64,000 nt of DNA from Stieleria neptunia (GCF_007754155.1 NZ_CP037423.1:3596001-3660000); one strand, 5' to 3'; positions 34,101-39,983 are shown, counted from the first letter of the stretch. Numbers and translations are program-made. Notes: a model not told the origin generated them from the letters alone.

Positions 34101-37100
34101 GACGAACAGCGGCAACTGGAGCGATCCGGGTGTTGACGATGTGACTCTCGCCGCATCGCTCGGTACCGTCACCAAGAATGCCGATGGCACCTGGAGCTGG
34201 TCGTTCGACACGAGCGACGGCCCTGATGAATCGCAAACCGTTACGATCACCGCGACCGACAGCGACGGTGCCGCAACGACAACGACCTTTGACCTGACCG
34301 TCAATAACGTCGCGCCAAACATTTCCAACAACGGAAACGTCACGCTCGACGAAGGCCAGACTGCGACGAACACCGGCAACTGGAGCGATCCGGGTGGCGA
34401 TGATGTGACTCTCGCCGCATCGCTCGGTACCGTCACCAAGAATGCCGATGGCACCTGGAGTTGGTCGTTCGATACGAGCGACGGCCCTGATGAATCGCAG
34501 ACTGTCACGATCACCGCGACCGACAGCGACGGAGCCGCAACGACAACGTCCTTTGATTTGACCGTCAACAACGTCGCGCCAAACATTTCCAACAACGGAA
34601 ACGTCACGCTCGACGAAGGCCAGACTGCGACGAACACGGGCAACTGGAGCGATTTGGGTGGCGATGATGTGACTCTCGCCGCATCACTCGGTACCGTCAC
34701 CAAGAATGCCGATGGCACTTGGAGCTGGTCGTTCGATACGAGCGACGGTCCCGACGAATCGCAGACTGTCACAATCACCGCGACCGACAGCGACGGGGCC
34801 GCAACCACGACGACGTTTGACTTGACCGTCAATAACGTCGCGCCTGAATTGCAATTGAATCCAGTTGCGGCAATCAACGAAAATGGAGTCGCGACACTAA
34901 GGGGAACGATCATCGATCCGGGCAAACTCGATTCCTTCACGATCGAAGTAAACTGGGGCGATCCGCGTTCGCCGAACAACACAGAGACCTACACCTTCGA
35001 CGCTAGCGAGACGGGCAGTCAGCCATTCACCTTCACACACCAGTACTTGGACGACAATCCAACGGCGACGTCCAGCGACGCGTACACCATCCGCGTTCAT
35101 TTGCTAGACGACGATGGTCAATCCGATATAAAAACAACGCCGGTCACGGTTACCAATGTCGCCCCAAGGATCGACGCGGTTTTTGCAACCGCACTGACCG
35201 ACAATCTGCTAGACAACGGAGAGTTTGAACAGTCGCCTCGACTTAAGTGGCGAGGGCAGAATCACCAGAAGTACGCCTGGTTTAAGAGCGACAAGATCCC
35301 AGGTTGGACGGCAACCGGTTTGGTTCAAACCATTGAAATTCAAGAAGGCGATCATGGCACTGGTGTTGCCAGCAACGATCAGGTTGCGGAACTGGACCAG
35401 GGACGCGAGCTGAGTCAAACCTTCACGATCAAACAAGACGGAGAGATTGAGTTGAGTATCGACGTTGCGAAACGTAACAGCTTGGCCTCCGAAAATGGCG
35501 TCGCGGTCTACATTGACGACCACTTGCTAATGACAATTCACCCACAAGTGAACTCACCCGAAACGTTCACCGAATCGGTTAATCTGGGCTCTGGTGAGCA
35601 TGTCGTGAAGCTTGTCGGTCTGAGCCAGTCACCACACATCGGCTCGGTCGTTGACAACGTTTTGATTCGACAACGGATCGTGTTGAATCAAGATTCGATT
35701 GAAGGAATCGATCGCTCCTTCGACCCAGACGACGTGTTTGCGGACGACGATTTCAGCGGAGAACTCGTCAAACGCGCGGTCATTGGTCGTTCGTTCCGTG
35801 TCGAAACTCACGGTCGATTCGAATTCGAATTTGACGCCGCTCGCACCAGTCACCAATCGTCGAAAAATGGATTCAAGGTGTTGCTTGATGGCGAGGAGTT
35901 CAAGCGAATTGATCCGGATTCGGCCGACTTGCAGCGTTACGTATTTGAACTCGACTTATTTGCGGGCGAGCACACACTCCAGTTCGTCAGTTTGAGCCGT
36001 TCGAGTGATCACGGCTCGTTGATTGAAAACGTCAGTCTACAGCAAACGAAGTCGCTGGATTCAATGCAGGTTGACTTGTGCGTCCACAGCGATGGAAGCG
36101 TGGACTTGGACGGAACCTTCTTTGACATCGGCTCGATCGATACGCACAAAGTTACGGTCGACTGGGGAGATGGGAACAGTGAAGTTCTGTACGATTTTGC
36201 CGATCTCGATCGCGGCTTCACCGGAAACCACTTCTACCAAAATGGAGGTGTCTACGAGATCAAACTCACTTTGGTCGACGACGACGGCGGAGTCGACACC
36301 AGCACTCAATTGGTCGCGATTCGCGGGGCAAGTTTGATTGATGGAACGCTCTACATCATCGGTGCCGATCAGCGTGACGAGATCGAAATCCATCAGTACC
36401 ACGACAAGATCAAAGTTCGTGACAATCTACACGGAAAAAATACTGGTTGGCTTTACTTCCCCAAGAGCGAAGTGCGATCCATCCTGATCGGAAGCTGTGA
36501 CGGCAACGATCAGATCTCTGTCCAGCGTCCTAGCTTCGTTCCGGTGAAGGTTCAAGCGGGCGGCGGCGACAACTCGATTCAATTGGGCGACGGTCACGAA
36601 ATCATCACCAGCGGAAGCGGCGATGACAACATTCATTTTGGCGATGGATTGTTCACGATCGACGCCGGCGATGGACGTAACCATGTTCATGGTGACAACG
36701 GCAGCGGATCGATCGTGACCGGTGATGGAAACGACTCCATCCGCATCGATGACGGCGACGTCACGATCGATGCAGGCGAAGGAAACAATCAGATCGACGC
36801 CGGCGATGGAATCCACATCCTGACGACCGGAAACGGGAACGACAAGATCCGCGTCGATGACGGTGTTTTTGAGATCAACGCGGGTGGCGGTCACAACGAC
36901 ATTTGTGTTGGCGACGGTGACGGAACAATCGTCACGGGCGACGGATATGATGAACTTCACCTGCACCGCGGCAACCACATCATTAACGTCGGTCACGGCG
37001 GCAGTGAAATCGACATCCAAGGCGACGGCGATAACCGAATCTCTGCCGGTGACGGGCGTGACAAAATCAAAACTCGCGACGGGCGACAAATCATCATCAC

Positions 37101-37554
37101 CGGTGCGGGCAACGACGACATCCGAACCGGATCCGGCGACGACTTGATCAATGCCGGAGACGACCACGATACGATCAAATCGGGCAGCGGCAACGACATT
37201 GTGCTGGGCGGTTCGGGCAACGATCAGCTGTACGGAGACCGCGGCCGCGACCTCCTGATCGGCGGCATCGGAGAGGATCGGATCTACGGCGGACGAGATG
37301 ACGACTTGCTGATTGCTGGAAGCTCCCTCTATGACGACGACCAAATCGCATTGGATACCATCATGGCCGAATGGACGAGCGACCGAGCGTTCCGCACTCG
37401 TGTCAGCAACCTGCAAAGCGGAGTTGGAACGAACGCTGACATTGTCCTGATCGCAAACCAAACGGTCCTCTCTGACGATGACCGAGACCGTCTCTACGGG
37501 GACCCAGGCAACGACTTTCTGATCGCCGATTCAACTGACGACAAAAGAGGTTAG
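16189..37554 (+). CDS. Giant 7121-residue modular surface/secreted protein (LEPR-XLL type)
   Basis: The N-terminus is basic and carries the LEPR-XLL-type motif LESLEDRRLLAA (about 32-43), a planctomycete signature presumed to mark export. Residues about 50-3600 are Gly/Ala/Val-rich beta-strand repeats resembling filamentous or autotransporter-like adhesins. They contain three GSW..DGF modules (about 230, 1031, 1108). Then come FG-GAP/VCBS-type calcium repeats such as DIDRDGDLDVA (about 3674-3935) and a fibronectin-III-like domain (about 4008-4111). Two CSLREA-type beta-helix starts (TLREAV about 4141, SLREAI about 4717) and a third degenerate one (SLVEAI about 5053) follow. Cadherin-like domains, five 88-residue tandem repeats (5787-6226), two related ligand-binding-like modules, a PKD domain and C-terminal RTX-like GDGND repeats (about 6788-7041) complete it. 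It is probably a calcium-dependent extracellular adhesin; the ligand is unknown. A purine-rich GAGGGGAG lies upstream of the ATG. Confidence 0.9.
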   Translation: MSKRRHSKRQPNRFLNAPRLGRSLRNRRRSILESLEDRRLLAAEPFEYPSGLEVLPALLANEIVVREEAGGIVIDRDGNLTPIPNDATSVTIDAGGGHDVVRFEGNLDFGAIDLTVLSEEIVVLPLSDLSAGDIHLDAEVSSIVRANASAEPAAIVRIQNAFIAAQFLSIKATALDRLGVFGFKKDATADIHIFGSNIQAEKIVIEANADTSLLADIQEVTVSGNPTFTFSSDPSGVSTITRSEGSWLSDGFVPGHSLDVVGSASNDGAYYVEQVTETTLTLAAETVLVDESVGDITVSASAIIPNPEDIVDSLLGFQGSAIATISNATSNVLIDGTTAISATGNVEIASSAESKATPFFPGFAIKHVFGIGAVYAASHATSNAIIEGGTTVQANQFSLTSSSGNTISASAMLNAKNTPFNIAFAGSVASSNTDAHTGPNTEIRANNITVAAESEHDLATTAATLGQGGGGLGMSVAFGIFDSATDAYIAGIATASGSVDVTASSVGVNNLVESDTRALGNTGAFFTQVQNTVDAYGRAVANRVIGELADSFFIKRVISKTFPLLETGKLNLSGAFAVADVDNHVDAYISGTAIVSAGDLNVTAEVLDRKSLAANGETTSDSVAIGGAVAFGRYDVSADATIKSNAVTNATGDTNVTATVTMPVPEIDFSDPQEIVDYITNSINTKIFNGFARNASGGDEFGLAGAFNMMVMDHAAHATIDDGASVNQFVVSPDPSQSVNVFAETDVRVRSLVGGDVKYGLLDKMGTAKLPEYDLLALAARKSAKAKISELREVKDPKAGFGGAVAVLQIDNEAIARIGQAAEVDAEDDINVLATTSEEIVSVAESRGKTQNLGVFGSGGAVLLNSSGIAIVDEFADVSSGGDLRIQATTTPRIFNLAGSQSKGASVGVGASVAVSDLNTKTLAVIGDQSQFVTGTIPGDGSGEVSVGGNLSMDAISNDAVFSLALAGSTAGKGEEQNVGSKTLNVNVAGDASINDIDAETRTVIADGANVTATDGFFSANSDGLPDTTADFRFEASANSIRREGGSWLREGYRPGQTIEITDTASNDGFFKVVSVSDDEVVVDGAVVDEVVEASAAVVVAVNGAPTITFVHNPNPTGKDRITRSRGSWIADGFRKRQKIRVSGSSSNDETYIIAEVSPDEIVLERAVLVLIQPRLTNESTSDAFVSVVRPANRTEILAISGAVVVNNNPNSTGLAGSYSENDVVATTQVTVSNATLDFSGRVLATANTSPEIQSYAVSGSVTADNSVAGQFVKNGIQSTTATDLTNAQITAGGPIVAGAQNRADIQSIGGAVGVSKGASVGASIVLNDIDSDVRASVAGGSEIDAAGDVDIDANDVSFIRSVTIGGAVAVSTPEDDATTAIAVGVSAAENVISGAVEAIVEASTIDSGGEVTVSASSEEKRLFDLDQTGAGGITVEELNDASTETSDDETTAANEFDLDQANNRLLTAKLIQQFRDHGQSLDDEAYVKQLDESDGWAVIDPINDKTWTIRNKSGTLEVQRTNIQAVAVAASVAVSAGEKGIALSGGGAGATNVVLTETMAHVKHSDITAASNLDVQASNTSGIVSTIVAASIAVGVGTGGTSAAAAIGAAASQNFIGFDKSGDRKPAVASALVDQSAIDVGGEVSVSASTGQSIGSLVFAGSVAVSAGTGGAGLSLAGAGAGASNKIAADATALFSNSTDVSASDVRVQATDTSLVRATAGAVSVAVAVTGGGIGGALSVGVGIGRNTIDTIVDARIANIDLTSSTREVAGVFVDAASNSIINAVAFAASVAVGVGASGGVAVAGSGAEATNVILGMNRGQLIDSQIQTTGDVRLTATSESKIDAKVLAIAVGVGAGGTAGVGASVGASVARNLIGWDPNAAAIASDYESDQVVSSLARNRTVRIADGPRQGEVYRYLGEDLNQEVDLSLLSYNDTSVWLPLSLDENASVVWAGSTDTSIDAGGDLMIAASARQEIDSLVLGGSIAVGAGGTAGVGGAIGGSIAVNRISTSVRGFISGDDSGINVTNASVTAKDESSIDATAIGIGAGVGGAGVAGVGLSVGFSSAENHVANKVSATIIDVEQFQTTGHLIVRSEVQSTHPDETTISATAVAASVSTGAAGIAGVGVSGAGSGATNIILTESDALISGSSISVGTNLDMDAISKASIDATVVAASAAVGAAGITGVGTSVGVSVAENRIGFHSSGLQQSAGVRAQILDSTLSVGGQLSVDAKAQQTIRAEVGAGSVAVAGAAIAGVATSGAGVDVANRIGQDVIALISGGSVSADAVQVTANDQSVIDSTAGAVSVSISAALVAASVDVSGSTAKNEIGNTVSATITGLSSLISTSGITVTAAEQSDIDATTFTASASTAALIGGAVSVGETSARNTITTRTSASIEDSGANNPLVAATVQSGGPIRVAANDQSSIDAVIDTASIANGFASIAVGVAIAENVVQNQVESKISQSTLEVAAGGVDVTSVAIPSIHTQAIAVGTAGAVPLGGAAAAGIGSRLEIEVTTDARLTDVDLTAQGQNVRVHATSVSDANPNTSAGSGSAGLAISAIESKALIGGRTQAGVGGRSQFDVGLLDVFAKDTNSGQPQASVDGTGALAVGAALLEMDIRRSTLSTIDPAANVVLNSGSLNLTAESESTVLSELSSVLVGGLTVSGLVLNAKVGGQTIAGVGEGAIVDVADAVTIDAISNNTAEANTRNTNVGLIAVSVGTPTATIDTLTQTQLLGDSISAANIAMDSRAVNDSRTSVSSTAVAAVLNVGTAITSATAAGQTHSIIDSDVTTSGDLDVSAQTDDRVETIVETRNGGTVTVDVSQATALAESSTSVTVTPGRTISSGGDVTLASIGIAEADASARGGAGGLVTVSSLDARATTNQSVRSEIGDAAVIDAGGTIQVSSSAPANLVGSDRSKAESGDGYTTAASVTTAGGAITVQDADSFSSVTPTLTNRIGQGAELSAGDITIIGKAAAVGEVLTTGAGGGIFAAGAVDASLNQFAQVLNLIEPGSMLNATSNITVSADASMNQHGDASANIGGVISVVKANTTLEVDYHVANSIRPNSTLRAGGTIDVDARSFLFAFGRSDANSGGLGADSESSNSPGDPDSPDLKGIKIGGTIAFSQTDVQPGAVIEADVVRLAGRTPSLFARMESNSRAAGFGTDSDAVANVDILDTANVTIGSGARVTGRSQVDLLATHEHVDASSFSRAVGAGAFGDSDSTSIVDLDSFSSVWTNPDAQITTNDLNVDAIQNVVNYDRRGEKGGGIDFGSVRERGDFNPVRDIVWLADVTIQDVVKDYELEIDAAGNIVRESGITPFYQNGQLQGTAPIRLSDVPRGTVNFSANQVPPFDGVTPVESRFTTANETPVFTFVESLNSIDIDVQHSGAALFYVQSIVPYRSDQPEIHFDIENMPVSTTFDVQRIYSPTEIHIDVATSNLSLIGVNASPAIDNPIGSTNVATSGSLGWNAAVRTNQLDIEADGSVLGFAPIELVETFLLAGTNGVQDAPATLSIQAGLDVDVDVRGLLRKVPPTFFLPQVEALVAGGDLNVRLLDAIAQVNDGAEPPVQVRKTFGSTTPQSFQALTQDVNRTLNAYLFGFNGGAEVLNYGVFGTGSIPVDSVYKLKLPPDAPGTVTIDQDDNVQLDLPALTPVVDTNLIPGNGFGLTEAAGFEWADIDRDGDLDVAVHTSREQAGYFNSIQIYRNEIDQGNGLQYVTEIADSHSITGFAWGDANLDGTPDLAISRAGLTQVYTTDPSTGQLSLYAATVGGGGGVAWGDLNGDGTDDVIGIGATPAIIEFGPNGSVNSRILAGFGDARQVDLGDYDKDGDFDLLVGGGNSSRIYRNVDGDFIATDLVFPRVGNGTLEFGDDDGDGDLDILIDSEQSGVSIFHNTSGSFTQVYQNNGSIDGLLWYDHDGDSDRDLLIHDNFGDAANFSGSNTQLLIQTAAGQYIPKSAREITAPLNLSSWTVAQISQGGGLDVLAVENVAAGTATGELFRNVDPTFDDRGNPPAPSGLFANTFQDETRVVWNAPDFDGTLEYNLRVQSESDSLTGPKALDDGRQIFESQSRLSATTIDLVGLGLVPGQSYRVGVQAIDSVGRGSEWTWYNLRVSDSLVVNVFDGDPVFASDVNDGDPLNGRTTLREAVDLANTADPDEPFVITFAGLGTITANSPYAISQSVTIDGYEFGADRIVIEAGGANRLFILDDGDVANQIEVFMDDLVLNGGFADFGGSIFSNENLTLDDIAFFDSEATLDGGAIFATVPQTGRLQLSGVRAVGAEAGRNGGAFAIVNHGVVEFVASDIFAGSIDNSAGADGGTLYLNNQPTGRVFSTNPLGVNQPIIASGGTSQRGGGAAVFNLGGSVDLSAWGFNGNEATGHGGGLYLVNNDGDVRLGSRQAANQSTTGHGGGVYLESYGGTITTRDGFSPFTADGNQAIAGGALFASLNDDANLMVDLAQFENNTATGYGGGIAVENNGGTFELSQSTLSGNVASVGGGIHVESTGPVRFDANTIAGNRADIGGGISLQINDADATLVSNTISGNAVNASTSPASAIYATVDGTSNLDVVANTVAFNDATAGGTIGETVFVNNTGTGTTRLTNTVIADNAHVDGRTGFLYFGDPTKLALDSNFMGAGAGLKPLTYNGGSTATHELDDSSPLINQGASEFLLPAADQRGFTRAIGRPDIGSVERQEPRPESIIVSTLRDEADGDLSEGDVSLREAISLANAIPGPNTIEFAADLSGTIQQQLNTITFGRDLPITDDVNIVGPGADVLEIELFKFEIADSNPNQHLNVDISGLSFNTTELVSTENTTLSNVVLYRDLNAPLVTAAPELGARFQISESLIHYGSIVHNGPGETLIENTTILGQTIAGQNFASVVSNADSLTIRNSTILGTERQRDSNSGDVFVLDGGGIAGPATIDSSIVSFVDAGGQTIRNSLIINGDPGGLNEAPVGTPDANGNLIGSASGSGLIDPRFDELQPLGGQLSVATLRFDSPAIDAGSNPAGLTTDARGTGFDRVSGTATDIGAFESQPVTLIVTVGENIYNGDFSENDLSLVEAIDFSNQNPGVDTIRFDDELTAVDVRIADASFFSGANPIAAITESLNIEGRADRSLELAFGANGLPGFHFSDNDDQTDLKISISGITLTSESTSQLVGISATESLSFDNVTLATNLYLPDASQSGDEFGGDLTIRNSTFTLPFFDRQVVEVNGAGKEATSVTLENIAIASTTASLTGLDVNVRNAQLLLDSIDLQNEHFDATVYPQGINADLSRLTVNVEDTEVAFRDSDLRSAVGLSSDSLGGEVGLFPQFPDTNFHFVSGDPATRPNAPSSLFLDNAFVDGWGVPPIEATVQVSDEDDPVDIDLTTIAAFANSDPIVEVTRLFDALGGTVELLADGVTARFTPDPDFNGPASFRFSAVSEIIEVDTARGRDDVPVQNLERVTLPPITGGFSSGTISIDVVPVDDPYQLDVEQVTATEDEALEVDLLNFVSDIDSSISQLTFTLKSASAEIATAQLLQDGHTVRLMFLPDYFGPAGFVFDVTDGQTTYTDLTVPVAVASVNDAPTLNVPSTTVTILHDELYSLGSVSADDIDSTNVTVTLSVFNGQFRFNGNDASELTLTGTAGEVNTALSNTEFVPASEDGGTAVVNVAVTDGELEDAASFVISVIPLDRRPQLALPDSINTTENVPVAVPGIQFADEDSETLTVTVSTQEGTLNWDGESTASIVRSGTPTALNSLIASLQFNPAQEFFGLARVLVTVTDGTYTTTGEVPIGVSENPAPVLTVDASTVSIGEGQTATNAGNWSDSGGDDVTLDASLGTVTKNADGTWSWSFDTSDGPDQSQTVTITATDSDGAATTTTFDLTVNNVAPNIYNNGNVTLDEGQTASNSGNWSDPGADDVTLAASLGTVTKNADGTWSWSFDTSDGPDESQTVTITATDSDGAATATSFDLTVNNVAPNISNNGNVTLDEGQTATNSGNWSDPGVDDVTLAASLGTVTKNADGTWSWSFDTSDGPDESQTVTITATDSDGAATTTTFDLTVNNVAPNISNNGNVTLDEGQTATNTGNWSDPGGDDVTLAASLGTVTKNADGTWSWSFDTSDGPDESQTVTITATDSDGAATTTSFDLTVNNVAPNISNNGNVTLDEGQTATNTGNWSDLGGDDVTLAASLGTVTKNADGTWSWSFDTSDGPDESQTVTITATDSDGAATTTTFDLTVNNVAPELQLNPVAAINENGVATLRGTIIDPGKLDSFTIEVNWGDPRSPNNTETYTFDASETGSQPFTFTHQYLDDNPTATSSDAYTIRVHLLDDDGQSDIKTTPVTVTNVAPRIDAVFATALTDNLLDNGEFEQSPRLKWRGQNHQKYAWFKSDKIPGWTATGLVQTIEIQEGDHGTGVASNDQVAELDQGRELSQTFTIKQDGEIELSIDVAKRNSLASENGVAVYIDDHLLMTIHPQVNSPETFTESVNLGSGEHVVKLVGLSQSPHIGSVVDNVLIRQRIVLNQDSIEGIDRSFDPDDVFADDDFSGELVKRAVIGRSFRVETHGRFEFEFDAARTSHQSSKNGFKVLLDGEEFKRIDPDSADLQRYVFELDLFAGEHTLQFVSLSRSSDHGSLIENVSLQQTKSLDSMQVDLCVHSDGSVDLDGTFFDIGSIDTHKVTVDWGDGNSEVLYDFADLDRGFTGNHFYQNGGVYEIKLTLVDDDGGVDTSTQLVAIRGASLIDGTLYIIGADQRDEIEIHQYHDKIKVRDNLHGKNTGWLYFPKSEVRSILIGSCDGNDQISVQRPSFVPVKVQAGGGDNSIQLGDGHEIITSGSGDDNIHFGDGLFTIDAGDGRNHVHGDNGSGSIVTGDGNDSIRIDDGDVTIDAGEGNNQIDAGDGIHILTTGNGNDKIRVDDGVFEINAGGGHNDICVGDGDGTIVTGDGYDELHLHRGNHIINVGHGGSEIDIQGDGDNRISAGDGRDKIKTRDGRQIIITGAGNDDIRTGSGDDLINAGDDHDTIKSGSGNDIVLGGSGNDQLYGDRGRDLLIGGIGEDRIYGGRDDDLLIAGSSLYDDDQIALDTIMAEWTSDRAFRTRVSNLQSGVGTNADIVLIANQTVLSDDDRDRLYGDPGNDFLIADSTDDKRG
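33547..34866 (+). repeat. Five tandem 264 bp repeats inside the giant gene
   Basis: Units start at 33547, 33811, 34075, 34339 and 34603, each exactly 264 bp (88 codons). They encode a cadherin/VCBS-like beta domain with landmarks DEGQTA, GNWSD, GTVTKNADGTWSWSFDTSDG and TVTITATDSDGAAT. Units 2-5 are close to identical at DNA level, and unit 1 is diverged at its first 60 bases. The array is in frame, so copy-number change would preserve the protein. Confidence 0.95.
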
Positions 37555-37640
37555 TTCGGACACCAAACGGATCAATCAACTCAATCGATGGGTGGAACCA
37601 AAGAAGTGTTCGCCTGGAGGCTGGCGACGTAACGGTATCG

Positions 37641-39011
37641 CTACATGTTGATTTCGTAGCCCTTGCGATTCTCTCGCGAAAGGAACGAATTGGCTTCCTC
37701 GTCACCGATGATTTCACGTTTGGTCGGATCCCAATTCAGCTCGCGTCCCAAGCGGATCGCGATGTTTGCCAAGTGGCATGTCTCAAGCATTCGGTTGTGT
37801 GTCCAAACATCGGAGATCGGTTGTTTACCGGAACGCATGCCTTCGATGAAGTTGGCGGTGTGGTTCTCGCTGACGGGACCACCATAGACCTTCTCCACGG
37901 CGTCTTCAGGCAACGGATTCGTTTCCAAGTCTTCGACGGGCTTGCCCGCTAGCTTGCCGCGATTGACGAAGAAGCGACCTTTCGTGCCTTCAAACAAGAT
38001 GCCGTTGTCACCCTCGCTCGTGATGATCATCGGAATGTCACCGGGCATGTTGACGTGGATCTCAAACTTGGTTGGCGAATTGTATTGATCACTGACCGTC
38101 GGGTAGCCGTCTTTGTATTCAACCGGTAATGAATAGCTGACGGGCGTCAGCTTGCTCGGACCGGTGTCGCTCGCACCCAATGCCCAGGTCGCAATGTCCA
38201 CGTGGTGGGCACCCCAGTCGTTCATCTGGCCACCGGAGGTTTCGTACCAGTTGCGCCACGCGTAGTGACAGTTGGTGAACAGTGGCACACCGCCACCGTA
38301 GCCTTTTCGCATTTCGGGCAAGGCACGGTAGGGCACCTTCGGCGCTGGGCCGAGCCACATGTCCCAATCAAGGCCTTGGGGAGCTTCGATAGCGGGGATC
38401 GGTGGCGAACCCGTGGCACCGTTGATTCCGCACGTCACCTTGCGGATTTCGCCGATCCGGCCGTCGCGGATCAATGCGATCGCTTGAAGAAACCGGTGGC
38501 TATTTTCGGTTCGCTGCATGGTTCCGACTTGGAACACACGACCGGTTTGCTTGACAATCTTTTCGATCAACTTGCCTTCGTCGATGGTCAACGTCAGCGG
38601 CTTTTCGCAGTAGACATCCTTGCCGGCCAACATCGCTTCGACCGAGATCTTCGTGTGCCAATGATCCGGCGCTGCAATCATGACGGCATCGATGTCGTTG
38701 CGGTCAAGCACTTCGTGGTAGTCCTTGTACCCGTCAGCCTTCTTGCCAGTTTTCTTCGCGAGCTTCTCGTTGACCGCGCCCAGCACGTTGGCGTCGACAT
38801 CGGCAAAGGCGGCGAAGTCCGCGAACTTGGTCGACTTGTTGGTGATGGTCCAGCCTTGGTTGCGCAACCCAATCGTGGCGAAGACGGGGCGTTCATTCGG
38901 CGAATCTTGCGCCCGGCTGACGGCGCTGGTGCCCATGAAAACGCCGGCCGCAGTGGTAGCGCTTGCCGTTTGGAGAAAATCACGTCGGTTGAAGACGGCC
39001 TGGGATTTCAT
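37641..39011 (-). CDS. Exported Gfo/Idh/MocA-family oxidoreductase
   Basis: The 456-residue protein starts at ATG 39011, with AAGG seven bases upstream. It carries a Tat leader (NRRDFLQTASATTAAGVFMG). The NAD(P)-binding half has FADVDANVL, then VMIAAPDHWHTKISVEAM and GKDVYCEKPLTLT; the EKP lysine is the family catalytic/coenzyme residue. The C-terminal half has GGQMNDWGAHHVDIATWALG with the expected active-site His pair. Family members oxidise or reduce sugars and inositols. The exported version is typical of planctomycetes and may keep its cofactor bound; the substrate is unknown. The gene is convergent with the giant gene. Confidence 0.88.
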   Translation of the reverse strand: MKSQAVFNRRDFLQTASATTAAGVFMGTSAVSRAQDSPNERPVFATIGLRNQGWTITNKSTKFADFAAFADVDANVLGAVNEKLAKKTGKKADGYKDYHEVLDRNDIDAVMIAAPDHWHTKISVEAMLAGKDVYCEKPLTLTIDEGKLIEKIVKQTGRVFQVGTMQRTENSHRFLQAIALIRDGRIGEIRKVTCGINGATGSPPIPAIEAPQGLDWDMWLGPAPKVPYRALPEMRKGYGGGVPLFTNCHYAWRNWYETSGGQMNDWGAHHVDIATWALGASDTGPSKLTPVSYSLPVEYKDGYPTVSDQYNSPTKFEIHVNMPGDIPMIITSEGDNGILFEGTKGRFFVNRGKLAGKPVEDLETNPLPEDAVEKVYGGPVSENHTANFIEGMRSGKQPISDVWTHNRMLETCHLANIAIRLGRELNWDPTKREIIGDEEANSFLSRENRKGYEINM

Positions 39012-39099
39012 TGTCGAACCTTGTTGAGAAATCAGGGGAAATGGAGCGGTAATTGTAACACTCGGGGGCTGAATGTAGTTGCCCAAGTCCTTGATGTGG

Positions 39100-39362
39100 G
39101 GCAGGAATATCGCAGAGCCGGGAGAGGGCACGACAAGAAAATCGGTGACAAGAAAATGGTACGCCCGAAGCCGTTCCTAGCGGGTCTACCTAAGTCACGC
39201 GCGGGCGCGGCTCAGCTACCTGGCATCCAGATCTCTCCATGCAATATGTTCTTGTCACCCATTTTCTTGTCTCGCTGCTTCTCTCCACCGTCTCCTCCCA
39301 TTTTTCTGCCCCTGATTTTTCTGCCATCTCAAAGAACCAGTTGGCCGATGGCACCAAATGGG
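39100..39362 (+). repeat. Family A repeat, outer left modules decayed
   Basis: The left arm is GGCAGGAATAT (decayed), then two GACAAGAAAAT modules. The core contains ACGCCCGAAGCCGTTCC and GGCTCAGCTACCTGGCATCC. The right arm has GTTCTTGTC, ATTTTCTTGTC and two ATTTTTCTGCC modules, with the CTCAAAGAACCAG tail. Confidence 0.85.
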
Positions 39363-39374
39363 TGCGAGTGCTTG

Positions 39375-39932
39375 CTACATTTCTGCAAACATGTCATCAA
39401 CATCCAGCATCGTCGCGTCGGCAATGATCGTCGAATAGACCGCCATTGCTGCGGTGGCGATCACTTCCAAAACCTGCTCGTTGTCCAGGCCGTGTCGGGT
39501 GAGACTGGCGAAATCATCGTTGTTCAGATTCTCGGGCGTGGCACCACACTTGATGGCGAATCGGAGAATGTCGCGCGTATGATCGGGGAGATCGGGGACG
39601 TCCCCTTTAAGCCCTTCCATCACGGCCCGAATCGTGCTGTCCTCAACCCCCAAGACGCGACAACACGCAGCGTGTGCCTCCGCGCAATACCTGCACTCCC
39701 TCTTCACAGAGATCGCCACAAAGATCAGTTCTTTCGTCGGTCGCGGAAGGCGACCCTCCAAAAGAACATGCTTCAGCAGGCCCCAAGTGCCAGCCAGCAT
39801 CGAATGCGATGCACCCTGCGTGCGGATGAAGTTTGGCACGTCGGGAAACCGCATCTCTCGCCGGAAATCGCGATAGATCTCCGTCACCTCGTCCGGTGCC
39901 TCGGTCTCATGGATCAACGGGAAGCGTGGCAT
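39375..39932 (-). CDS. AhpD-like carboxymuconolactone-decarboxylase-family protein
   Basis: The 185-residue all-helical protein has the alkylhydroperoxidase core RPTKELIFVAISVKRECRYCAEAHAA. It includes the redox pair C80/C83 and H87, the residues used by AhpD for peroxide-linked disulfide reduction. Length and motif fit the peroxidase-related enzyme subfamily. The start at ATG 39932 follows a purine-rich GAAGAGA. It is not in an operon with its neighbours, although a peroxiredoxin-like gene lies 0.8 kb away on the other strand. Confidence 0.88.
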   Translation of the reverse strand: MPRFPLIHETEAPDEVTEIYRDFRREMRFPDVPNFIRTQGASHSMLAGTWGLLKHVLLEGRLPRPTKELIFVAISVKRECRYCAEAHAACCRVLGVEDSTIRAVMEGLKGDVPDLPDHTRDILRFAIKCGATPENLNNDDFASLTRHGLDNEQVLEVIATAAMAVYSTIIADATMLDVDDMFAEM

Positions 39933-39983
39933 CGCTGTCTCTTCGGGCTGGAACAGAAAATGGTCTCAAGTCTCGCAATCGAT

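Noticed and set aside
33547..34866. Regular repeats considered as a CRISPR array
   Set aside because: Period is 264 bp, no unique spacers, and the array is in frame within a coding sequence.
33471..34982. Long minus-strand frames with repeated sequence antisense to the giant gene
   Set aside because: They mirror the 264 bp tandem repeats and the codon bias of the sense strand; no start signals or family resemblance.
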